From Druceiella hillmani (Eukaryota > Arthropoda > Insecta > Lepidoptera > Hepialidae), in contig JAYKKI010000003.1 in assembly GCA_039881145.1 (NCBI GenBank), forward strand, positions 1,795,001-1,859,000: 64,000 nucleotides of DNA, in the 5' to 3' direction. The notes beneath the pieces are model-generated. The model did no database searches and was not told the DNA's origin. It saw only the letters and a list, made by a program, of their open reading frames with translations. The first letter of the stretch is position 1. Each line of letters begins with the position of its first letter. This document shows positions 48,838 through 60,690 of this stretch, in pieces. Position numbers and translations under genes: made by a program.

Positions 48838-51800
48838 AGTAGACCATCAATACCATATTTAATGTAACTTACGTATTAATTTTCGTCAAGCAGAAAAAAA
48901 AATAACAAATAAAGTCAGAAAAAGCACGCACACTCGATTAGAGACTATTATTAACTTTTAAATTTTGATTGCTATGGTCAACAGTTGCTGCAAACAAATA
49001 TATTCTTTATTTAGGGATTTTTATAAATTCCTTTATTTCATTCTGGATTCCTTAATTCTTAAAACTTACTAATATCTTACTAATCTAGACCAGGTATAAT
49101 TAAATTTAGAAAGGGTTCAAAACCTTTGATGGGATTCATAGTTATAGTTGCATTTTTTTCGGTTTAAACATTTTTTGTAAATTGTTTTTTAACTTAGTCA
49201 TATTGCGTTTTAATAATATTAATATCATGAATGGTTTTCCTTCATTTAAGTGATCAATATGTAAATATTTGAAATACATACCCTTTTCAGATGTTATAAA
49301 CCAAAGCCGTGATAATTGAATATGACAAAAACGTTTGAAACGATGATTTCCGTTAAACCGTGTAGGGGACAATCTTGAATAAATTTGAAGATATTATCAG
49401 AACTTTTTGGAATTTTTCATGTGTATCTACTTAACAAGTATTTTGAATGTGCGAACGAGTTTTATTAAATAAGTTAGAAGCATATCGCAAGTGGAAACAA
49501 GTAAGTTCATTTCTTACCACATAAGTTACTAATATATTGTTATAAATTAATAAGAAATGGACACAGTGTAAACAAGATACATGATTTGTTTATCGCAACA
49601 AAAGGCATTACGATAGAAAATCAAAACTTAAGAAAAATATCTACTCCTATTTAATATAAGTATTGAAACCAGTACTGAGTCTTTCATGTAACTATGAAAT
49701 CTGAATATGGATTTTTTGGTTCTGGGTTTGTGTTTTTTGTTAAAAGTGAATTAGTTAATTGCATCTGCAATGATTAAAAAATCTGTATGAATTGCGACAA
49801 ATACTTTATTATGAACACCATTAAACACAACAAATACTCTTGCTATATTCAAGCATCAAAAACAGTATGCAAGGTGCATGAGGATTAAATCTAATTTTTA
49901 AAATTTATAATGTAATGAATAAAATGTGTAAAAAAAGTATTTTGATACTAAATAAGTAAAACAATTGATTTAATCAAAAACATCTACGATTCTTTGCAAG
50001 AAAGTTGTTGCTGCTGATTACAAACCTTAAAATTCATCTAACTTAAGCTTTTAATTTGCAGTGTTTTAAAGCTCACTTCTAAATTATAAAGCACATTATA
50101 GATATGTTTTTATCTATAAAATGTATTTCATAGGTGTTATGATTCTGTTTATCTTGTAAATTCCGTTTGTTTTGAAACAAATGGTTTGGTTAGCATCATG
50201 TTAAACTGAATTATTAACAATCGACGCGAAATAATTTTGTGTCAAGATATAATTTTTATTTTTATTATAATACGTTTAAAAAACAAATAACTCACGGTCT
50301 TTAAAATTAAAACATATTTCTATATTAATCTCAGTCATTTTTAAAATAATCACTAAATATATTTAGAGCTGTGTCGACACATCATTCCGTGATGTGACTA
50401 CTAGGATGTCATACGTCATCAAAAACATTTAACCATAAAGTGGTTTTCTTTCCAAAATATCTAGTTAATAACTGAAGTCAGTGAATACTTATATAGTATT
50501 TAGTAAATTTTATAATAATTTTAAATGTACTTTTTCATATTTATAATTTTATGCGTCAATTTAGGTTTTTTTAAATAAAAAAGGTACTAGTTAAGATGGC
50601 CGAGAAGAAAAAAAATTTTTTTCATATAATAATAAAAAAATATATAAAGAAATCATAATTTAAACTATCCTACATTTTTGCCAAAGGTAATTTAACCATT
50701 CGTATGAGAAAGCATCTAGCCCTAATATTGAAATAATACTTGGCTCTTTCATATTATCAGACCGTAAATTCGGAGGGTATCCGTCTATCACGTACTTCAG
50801 TAAGTATGCGAAAGGTACTGAACATCAAATATATTTAAAATTCCCCGCCACGTTCCCTGAACCTCAGTTATTTAAAAGCCTTTAAATGAAACATAAATAA
50901 TATCGATCAAATTTTATACCGACAATTAATGTTTCCTTTCATAAGTTAAAACGTAGCCAACTAAAATTTAAAGTAGATATTGAATTATTATCGGAGATTT
51001 TGAAAAAGTTCTACTAAATTGAATATTTTTTAGAAACAAGTTGTGCGTTTTAAAATTAATACTTGTTAAAGTTGTAATAGAAATTATCTCCGTCGACAAT
51101 GAGAGAAAATATTAACTGAATACTGCACACAGATTTACAATATTAGGAAGTTGTAAATATGTGACTGCGAAATATTTTTATATGACAACATAATTAATGT
51201 TTTGTTGTGAAGTATTTTAGACGGTGATCTGTTTAAATCTTTAGTTTTAAAAGCATACATTAATAGCCTCTATACTCTAATGAGTATTGTATGATAACTC
51301 TACGATTAACTGTTGTAAATTCTAAAAGTAACTAATAACTTCTCGTTCAATTTATATTTTTAATATATAAAAATAAATATTTTTTATTTAATAAATTTTC
51401 TATACAGGTTAAATAGTACTTTTTTTAATGTAAAAAGTGTAATATTTTCTTTTCGTTGTTCGTGAATTTCTTGAATTTCTTGTGTTTCTCTTCTTTTCTA
51501 ACCTGAATACATAAACATTAAATTTATTTTGTTTAAGAATATTATATGTCTAAAAGTAATTTAAATAAAAAAAATAATAATTAAGAAAACATCAGCAATT
51601 ATGTTCTGAACTAAATTATTTCGCATCATTTGAGGCTAGTGATATTTTGAAACATGAATTGCAGTTTACTAAAGCCTCCATCAGTAAAATGATACTAAAG
51701 GACAAAGAAGCAAATCGTCAAAGTTATATTCGAGCTTGTAAATAATAGATAAAAAACCTGTCGTTACTATAGAATGTCATTATTATAGAATAATTGAGTA

Positions 51801-52800
51801 GAACTATGCGATTTTGATATGTCAATATATCCTATTTATCCTTGTTAAATAATTGAGAATAGACAAGAAAATGAGAATGGTTACTTATTGGAATATCCAA
51901 AAAGAGTTTTAACTAATGGGTGCAGTGTCCAGGAATTAGGCCCGGAACTTGATGGTGAATTACTGTGCACCTAGATCATAAATATACGTATTCAAGAAAA
52001 AGTTTTTATTTCTTCTGTTTTAATTAAGTATTTTATTATTTTCTCGGTATATCTATAGCGCCCGCTAGTCTCTATATTAAAGTTAATTCGTATATGGAGA
52101 GAAATTATAACAAAAAAGGCTTATATCATTAGAGAGAAGATTATTTGAATCAGAATTCTGTTAAGTACATAGTACTTCCATTAAATTATATATTATATAG
52201 GTATTCATTTTATTTTTCACCATGTAAATATATTGCTTGGTAGAAGTTTTCATATGCGCAAATACATCGTAACTTAGTTAAAAACTATGAGACTTACGGT
52301 TATCGCTTTAGTTTTCTGGAAAACTTTTGGGAAACTTCCACTAACACTGTGTCGATCATAGCGTGGACTAAAACCGTTTCGGAAGTGTGAAGGAAGACAT
52401 ATTTCCGCTGTTATTTTCAGCAGAATCTCTATAAGTACTGTTAAAAATTTCTAGTATTTCATTTGTTCTCTCTAAAATAATTTTCGTTTATGTATATATG
52501 AAAATTATATTTATGAGTGGCAGCTATAGAGAGGTGAGTTTTTATAATTTATTACTTTGCAAAATTTCACGTTTCTATCCTTCTGAAAAAAACACATGTG
52601 ACAAATAGACTGATAATTCCATTGATATTCTGACGATGGCTTCATTTTTTTTTAATATGGTGGTACGGAATTCTAAAAATAAAGTAAAATTACTTTAAGA
52701 CTTTAATTTTAACTACGAAATATATTCACCTGGAAGTTAAACCCAATTAAAAGAAAGCTAATTTTTGACTTAAATATCTCATTAAAACCCTTTAATATAG
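48835..52800. other. AT-rich stretch, no supported gene
   Basis: I see no coding motif, transposon domain or tandem repeat worth naming. Confidence 0.4.
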
Positions 52801-52804
52801 AGAT

Positions 52805-52805
<1 letters not shown>

Positions 52806-52864
<59 letters not shown>
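52806..52864. repeat. (TA)n microsatellite
   Basis: About 28 TA dinucleotides, ending about 75 bp before the second fold-back element. Confidence 0.98.
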
Positions 52865-52869
<5 letters not shown>

Positions 52870-52939
52870 GTCAAAGTCAAAAACCCGCAGGAAAACATTA
52901 CTTACAACTTAATTTTAACTTTTATAAATATTGAATATA

Positions 52940-53092
52940 TTTGGCGTTAATTTTATAGAAATTCATACTACGACATATTCAGGTGGGCTATTAGCAAAGA
53001 TCTTTGTTAATAGCCCACCTGAAGATGTTGTAATACAACGAAACCCAGGTTGTGGCAAAGAAATTAAAGAAAGTAGAAATAATAATGTGTTT
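52940..53092. mobile_element. Fold-back element, copy 2 (left arm deleted)
   Basis: The left flank TTGGCGTTAATTTTATAGAA and the core AGGTGGGCTATTAGCAAAGA match copy 1 (1653-1916). The core (52979-53022) is a nearly perfect palindrome about 53000/53001. Compared with copy 1, about 75-80 bp of the left arm are missing between AAATTCAT and ACATATTCAGG. The right arm keeps TGTAATACAACGAAACCCAG and AGTAGAAATAATA, then diverges near 53092. Confidence 0.75.
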
Positions 53093-53159
53093 GACTTTTA
53101 TGCCTAAAATCATAATCTAAAGAGAGCATATTAATGTTACATTGAAATTTTAGTATAAT

Positions 53160-53870
53160 AAATGGGGTGTTTTTAACATTAACGCAAATAAATGCTCAAT
53201 AGTGAGATTCGGTCTAGCACACGCTCCCATTAAATACAAAATAAATCAAGACAAGTCAAAATATCATATAATGGAAATAAAATATCAGCGAGGTCTCACT
53301 GCATCGTCTGGATGAGTTCGTCCATCTGGGAGTCAGATTTGATTTGCGATTGACGTTTCGTGGGCATATGGTGGATGTAGCAAAAAATAGTTTCAAAAAT
53401 TGCATTGGTGTTTCGTTCGTGTTGCATAAATTAGAGGATTTTCAATCTATGTCATGAATTCACCTCCTGTACACTATAGTAAAAAAAAATCTGACTCTAT
53501 TAGACTCTGGTTCCATTTTTTGGACGAAGCTAAGAATAGTTTGATGATGAACGTGAGTAAAAGATGTTGCTCCGATATCTATACATGAAATAGTATGGTT
53601 ACTTCCTTTGCTATTTCCTATCGATTTCCCTATTGGCTATGCTTGGTTTCCTTTTTCTGCAACTCAGAAGATACGTTGCGTTGTATTAAATGTATCTTTC
53701 TGCTATTAAAATGAAAAATTCTACGCCCTGTATTATAGAATAACTTCATTCTTGATACCTCACAATTTCCTGTGCTCACTCAGTAATCACCTTTTTGCTA
53801 AACCACACTTTAGAACTGAATTAGATTGGAACTCTCTAGTTTCCCACCGTATTCAACTGCTCAACTGACC
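53160..53870 (+). pseudogene. Jockey/CR1-like non-LTR retrotransposon 3' fragment
   Basis: This is the C-terminal part of a reverse transcriptase, 5'-truncated and frameshifted. NINANKCSIVRFGLAHAPI (about 53170) matches the 'LN..KC....F.R...PI' step after the catalytic core. VHLGVRFDLRLTFRGHM (about 53315) matches the 'DLGV.FD..L.F..H' block. LYTIVKKNLTLLDSGSIFW (about 53465) matches the 'LV+S.L.Y.S.IW' block, and YFPYYFPISFLLGMLGF (about 53590) with LRRYVAL (about 53662) is the usual C-terminal tail. The pieces lie in three frames. It is inactive. Truncation at the 5' end is normal for these elements. Separation of Jockey from CR1/RTE relatives would need a tree. Confidence 0.75.
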
Positions 53871-53879
53871 TGATAAGAA

Positions 53880-56800
53880 TACCTGATAGCGGTCCTACCC
53901 AAGTGCAATTTGTTCATGATGAGTGAGAATAAATTTGTTGAAATGTGTCGTCGTTATGTTTTTTTAGTTTATGTATTTTGTATTCATAATTAATATGAAA
54001 GTCTACATTTTGCTATAACATTATTTTTTTATCGTTATGAATAGATTACCCGTAATGTATCGATAAATTTGTGTAATGTGATTAAATAAATTAAATGCTA
54101 TTTTTGGTGGAATTTATTGCTCAAAAATCGTTTACATTCTCCTCTTATATCTGTAATCAAATATCAAATAATAAAAATAAACAAATTTTAGTGTCATATT
54201 TATTTCTCCAAAGATTACATGTTTATAACAAATAATTATGATTTTAACGGGCGTATATCTGGAAATTAGCATCATCCCAGGCTTCTTGCCTTTATCTACC
54301 ACCAATATTACGATACATACACAGATTTTCTTGATAAATTGTGATATGTTTATTAATCATATTAGAGTGCAGTAATATCTCGCAATAGTATTAAATTAAT
54401 ATCTACTTGTGAATAGCATCAATATTTATTAGGATAAGATAAGCGCAGGGAAAATTTCATTACTCTTATTACCGACCGACGTCTGTAATGAAAAACACTT
54501 GGCTAAAACTTTTGGTGTTTCCTCATTATTATCGTAAAATCAAAAGTGTTATTTTTAATTTTTTGTATTAGGAAAATAAATAAATTAAGTATTTTCGCTT
54601 TCAACATAGGTTTATATTATCCTGTTGGTAGTAATTATATTTCATGTCATCATGTAACAAAGTGACATGATTGAAAACTATTGTAAAGCATTAAATACAA
54701 CCATTAAATTTGTGTTATGATATTTGTTAGCAATTCAAGTTGGGAGATATACACAAATTAAATTTTTTTCTCTTTTCACATATAGACAGACATATCTGAC
54801 ACTGTATTTAATTTTCACATAATCGCTATTAAATATAAGGATAATTCTTTTGTTAGATATATATTTTTTCTATGTAACTCCTTTTATAATTTAAGAGATT
54901 GGGTCAAAAAGCTTCGAAAGTTAAAACGACGCTGAAACTATATACCGTTTTAAAAAAACTACATTATTATGCTTCTTTTTTATGTTAGATTGTTTTTTAG
55001 TTTTTATGTCTATACTAATCTTCTATTCAACATATATTTTACAGTCAAACAAGCGATGCAACAAAATCTCATTTTTTCAAGTAGCAAAATACATGAAATT
55101 TTTTTATCTTATATATGTATTTATTATTATGATATCACCACCAATAAACTTATAATTCCAATTTCCTGTGTTTTCTCAAAATCAAAGTTCCTATTGAATA
55201 AAAATACCACATGTGAATGAAATGAAAGTTGTTCTGCGCTGTTAAAGCTCAATTGAGTAATAAAATATTTTAAAATTAAAATGTTTAATTTATTTAGTTG
55301 GCACTTATTTCCAAAATAAATCAAGAGACAGCACTAATAATAACTAAAAATGGAATTTACATTAAGAAATCATATTCACGGAAGCGTATATATTTCTTAG
55401 AGAAATGCGAATCTATAATCGCCAAACATATTATCACCAACCATTGCTTAGAGAAAATTATTATTTATATAATAATTAATATGTTTCTAAACTATTTACA
55501 AAGATTCAAATTTCTTTATACAATTATAGTAAATGAAGTTTTATAATCAGTCTAAATGTGATAAATTCACAATATTATCAAAATCTTTTTGGTCGAAGAG
55601 GACGTTTAAGGAGAAAATGCATTAAAGGAAAATTTCATAAAGTTGATGACAACTTCACAAAAAAAATCGTAATAAATAAATTTGATTGATGAGTCAATAC
55701 ATCATCATCTAATCCATCTATGATACGCGTAGGTTACGTGTGGCATTGATAGATTAGATAATTTATTTGCAAAAAAAATTATTATAAATCCGATTTAGAC
55801 GAGAATAAAGTACGTGACGATTTTTATACAAAACAATGGTGTTATGTGGCATTTTGGACAACAAAATTAGTTTCTACGGTTATGGGACGCGAATATTTTA
55901 TGTCTTTGAAATATTAAATTTGAAAAATTCATTTTTCCTACAAGTTACTCTAAATTTCAAATATGGATTTTATAGTAAATGTGGGTAAGATTGTGCACTG
56001 AATATTGAAAGTAGTTTAATCAAAAATTTGTTTTTAAAGTATGTAGTATTGTTGTAAATCTTCAATACGCCTAGCCCTAGCTAAAGTAACCTATGTATTT
56101 TTGCGTACTCTAGCTAAAATGTAAAACTAGAAAAAAAATGTTCATTATCATTATTACTCAAACCCAGTGGTAATGGATTTAAGTGAAACATCATTTCGCG
56201 CATCTCCCACTTGAAAATGAAGCCATTTTTACCTAATAGTCATTGCTTATTTTTATCTTTACTTAAATATGTGATTTTGTCTTGCATATAGAGTAATTTC
56301 CAACATTTTTGTAATATTTGCTATGCAAAACTTCTCGGAAGCAAACTTTTCAAGGCAAAATAATGAGTAATGATCCTATTAATCCCGAATAAACCTAGGC
56401 CATGAACCTTAGTTAAAATAAATTCTGGAAACATTTTTTTCTTTTACTGTATATGGCATTTTAATTCTCTTTATTCATACTAACTATCACATGATTTTAC
56501 ATTAATGCATTGCATTCTTACATACGGAATGTACCATTAATACATTACATTCCTTCGTACCGAATATGTTAAGTATAGTATCATACCGAATATTTTATAG
56601 TTTTTTCGGCAATTCTAATATAAATGAACTAATAACTGGAATTAAGACAGCATTAATATGGATATCCCTAATTAAATATTTGTTTTGTCATTGATCGTTT
56701 TATTACATCAACTAATAAAATGATAGCCCGCAATGAAGAATTACTTTGGGCTGGCAAGTGTAACATATTACATTGTACCTTATAACTTACGCCATGTTAA

Positions 56801-58596
56801 ATATATATTAAAATAAAATGCATATATTTATGATATATTCTGAGTATTACTTAATTACGGTCCTTACATATAACCATAGTAATGGTATTGATATGGCAGT
56901 TATGTTTCTTTACTATATGCCCACGGTTTGTAAATAAACTTTCTAATATAGGAAAATATTCAGTTTTTTACTTTTACCTCCAAAATTCCTTCTCAGTATA
57001 AAACTAAAAACAATAGGTACCAAATATGGACTACAACGAATAGTAATTTTTAGTGTCAATCCAAGAAGTTTTTTCTTAGTTTTTGTAGGACATGGATTTA
57101 AAATTTCGCCATCGTCTCACCCAAGGCCGAAAAGAATTTCTGAACTCGAAAATTCATTAGTTTTTTTTTGTTTTGCTAGAAATTATAAAATAAAAAGTCC
57201 GCATCAATGAAATGCTCCCTTCAGATTTAATTAATCTTGGAAAGAGCATATGTATATGTACATTTACAGACAGACTCCAATGTAATTCACTCACTATCCC
57301 CTCCAGGATACTACCGTCTCTTCATTCTGATTAAAGCATATTTTTAGGGTGTATTAAAAGTAATGATCGTCCAAGACTGAGAATTTAAAATTAAATCAAG
57401 TTTGGCTTTCTTAGGTGAACTTGTTAACCAACGAAATAAAAGAACATGCAGATTAAAAGGTTTGGTAATATTGAACATGTTACTTTACGATAAAACAAGT
57501 TAGACATTTTTAAAAGATTAATTAGAAGTACAGTTACATTTTTTTTAAATAAATTTACGTAAATTTTTAAATGAATATATTTCTTTTATTACAGATGCGC
57601 AGAAGCTAAACTGGTAATTTATGAGAAATATATTTGAAAATAAATTACATAATATCATATTTTTGATGATTACTGAATGGTTCGATTACGTTGGTCTACC
57701 AATTAACCACAAATGAATATCACATATACAATACCACGAATTAATTTCCCCAGCCTTTTTTAAAATCTATTAGAAAGCATTGATGATTTTGGTTTAAGGT
57801 AAAGAATTATTTTATATTACAAAATATGTCATTAAATTGGATGGAAAATTTTCTTAGAAATTTAATTTCTGCCTTTAATCAAGGTAATGTGTTTAAAAAT
57901 TTAAAAATTTAACGAAATAATACGGTAAAGTAATCGGAAACGTCAGGAAAAGAGATTATAACAATATACACAGCGGTGAAATAAGCTTTGCATTTGAAGG
58001 GTCGAAATAAGGAATTAAATATTTCAGTTGACTACCGGCTCTATGAAATGACATAAATCTCTCAACAATTTAAGCACATTCATTTATGCAGTGATATGAA
58101 ATTGATTTTTCTATAGATTTGTTAAACAAACTATATTTTTAATAGGTAAACGTGCACATATAACTGGATTTCTATTATTTCTCTATAAAATTTACACAAC
58201 ATTAACAACTTAAAATGGTATTTTTTTATTACACAGTAACTCTAATAAACACATTATGAAAAGTTATATTATTTTCCGCTACATATGAAAGTGAAGCATT
58301 CCTAATTTCGACTGTGATTTTTTTCAGAAACAGTTGTGAATTGCCGATAGTTCCTTCACATTTTCTACCTAGTTTGAGACCCAGAACCCCACTTATGAAT
58401 AAATCACTCAATAAATCGGATGTTGTCACATCTGCACATTAGTGTAACAGAACGTGTCTACTGTTTTCACAGTTGGTTCTGTGCTAATCGCAAAATTGAT
58501 TGATTTTTTCGAAAACTATTAAGGATTACTATATTTCCTTTATATTTTTACCCGGTATAATTCAGAGAATCACATGTAGGAATAATATCCAGATCT
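53880..58596. other. AT-rich stretch, no supported gene
   Basis: No domain recognised. The open frames at 54969-55220 and 55298-55546 are AT-driven and unremarkable. Confidence 0.4.
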
Positions 58597-58603
58597 TTAT
58601 ATA

Positions 58604-58688
<85 letters not shown>
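58597..58688. repeat. (TA)n microsatellite
   Basis: A TA tract of about 45 dinucleotides with single TTTA and CATA interruptions near 58606 and 58643. Confidence 0.97.
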
Positions 58689-58689
<1 letters not shown>

Positions 58690-58830
58690 TTGTTAAGGGA
58701 CCTTAAATAATAATTTATCCTTAAACTTATTAGTCAGATAACTATATAACTATCGATGTTAAAGTCATAATTTTATTCCTTAAAATTCCCTACTCTATAT
58801 ACAGATTTACACAAAACGGTTAGAAATTGG

Positions 58831-59244
58831 TTAGAAAATGTAATACAAAGAAAAAACCACAAAATAAAATAAATCGAAATATTTCGATTCAATATCACTC
58901 TGAGCAATGGTCAATCGCAAATTACAAAGCAACTCGCTAAGTTCACTCGTTGTTTGGTCCATCCAAGCAGTTAATGAAGCAGGTATTGGATTAGCAATAC
59001 CGGGTAAAAGCGTACCTAAGAGAAACAATCTATTAAATGATGAATACAGTATTTGTAATCGAATTCTCCACAATTGCTGTTCGAATAATTGAAAGTTTGA
59101 ATTAGTTTTGTAGCTTGATTTGGATTGACGATTCAAGAAAAAAATATGAGGAAAGATATTCTTAACAGACATGCAAGAATATGTAATTTTAAGGATCACA
59201 AACATAATTTTCATTTGTGCTATTTGTATAACAGCTTTTTCCAC
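58831..59244 (-). other. Open frame with a possible exon, unrecognised
   Basis: A 137-codon minus-strand frame whose middle part has protein-like composition, for example LLPGIANPIPASLTAWMDQT then SELSELLCNLRLTIAQSDIE (about 58875-59020). TTGTTTCTCTTAG|GTACGC near 59020 resembles a splice acceptor just before this part. The flanks of the frame are hydrophobic, AT-driven sequence. I recognise no family and see no neighbouring exon, so it could be an exon of a gene extending outside the window, a transposon fragment, or chance. Confidence 0.3.
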
Positions 59245-60690
59245 TCTGCTTTACTTATTTTGAACTTATGTGCGAGAATATTTACACTTTAAAACATAAT
59301 TTTGCCATTATTGCACAAGTGAGAAGAAGGAACATAAAACTGACCAGTTTTATGATCCTTAACATTATATTTCTTTCAAAGATTATATATTGTATTATTT
59401 GGTTTTAATTATGAGCAAACCAATAATCGGAAAGTTTCCACGCGTTTGTTGTTTGTCAACGATTTAACCAAAGAAAATTTATTTTATCGATAAAAGTAAA
59501 TTTTCTTTGGTGATTATATTTGATATTACTTTGCCATCATTATCACTTTCAGAAATTTAACAGCTGAAAGCTCTAATAAACCAACACCGCTCAATATCCT
59601 GAAATATTTTGCTTCATTTGCTTTCAAACATAAAGTAAATGATGCTTTCTTTAAGGAATTTCTTCCTAAAAGGCAACCTTTAATAACGTATAAACTTTAA
59701 CCAAATGATTTTTATTTTTTGTCGTCGACTGATTTAAAAGTTTTAAACCCGTTATGATTTAATAGTAAATAACGATATGCATTATAAAATTAAATATTTA
59801 ATACTTAAATATTTAATTTCATTGAAATTTAGATTAGGAGAATGTAGATTGTAATGTCTTGTAAAGTAGTAGTAAAGTCTTGCATATGTAAATTTCACGT
59901 ACATCACGAATGATGAAATTTCATAAATTTCCTGTGAATACTTTGTGAAAGGTAAATTCATCCTCGTTCTTTATCATAAAAACTGATTCAAATTGCATCT
60001 AGTTTTACAGGTTTCTACGTTAATTTACTTGCGATTGAAATCATGTCTTATTTCAGATCTTTCTATTACATTAAAGTCACGACCAAGTAAAGGCAGTAAG
60101 TGCGAATGATTTTTTTAATAAGCAAATTGTTTTTAATTTTTTAGTAATTAAGTTTATTGTCTTGTGGTAGAAACTGTTTATCATATTATTTTTTATATGT
60201 CATAAAATGACACACACCCGAGTTACATTCCTCAAATGTGAAAACTTCATAAAAATAACAGGGTGCTGAATTTGTAAATCAGTGTGATACGTGGCTATAT
60301 CATCATTGCCACATTGCATCTCGTAAAAACCTTCGAAGCGTAGAAAGTTAAGTATAAAATTTCATCTAATGTAACTAAAAGTATATTTATGTAAGAAAGA
60401 CCGTAAAGAAATGAAATTGCATTTTGAGAAAAAAGGCAAATTATAATACAAATTAACGTTGTTCCATAAAGCACGTCAGAGCTTAGTATATGTTTATGTG
60501 TTTGTAAACAGAATGCTGCTATAAAACATTTAACTGAAAAGTAGTCGAATAAGAAAGTTTTATGCATATAAAATTTTACTTCCGTGTAATATTAATTAGT
60601 CTACTTTACCGTTTTTATCTTACCGTTGTTGTTAAAATAACGGCAAAGAAATTTTTTATTTACATTTATGTTTCGCCTGAATATTTTTTT
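59245..60690. other. AT-rich stretch, no supported gene
   Basis: The minus-strand frame 60295-60567 (90 codons) is hydrophobic with no family signature. Nothing else is seen. Confidence 0.4.
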
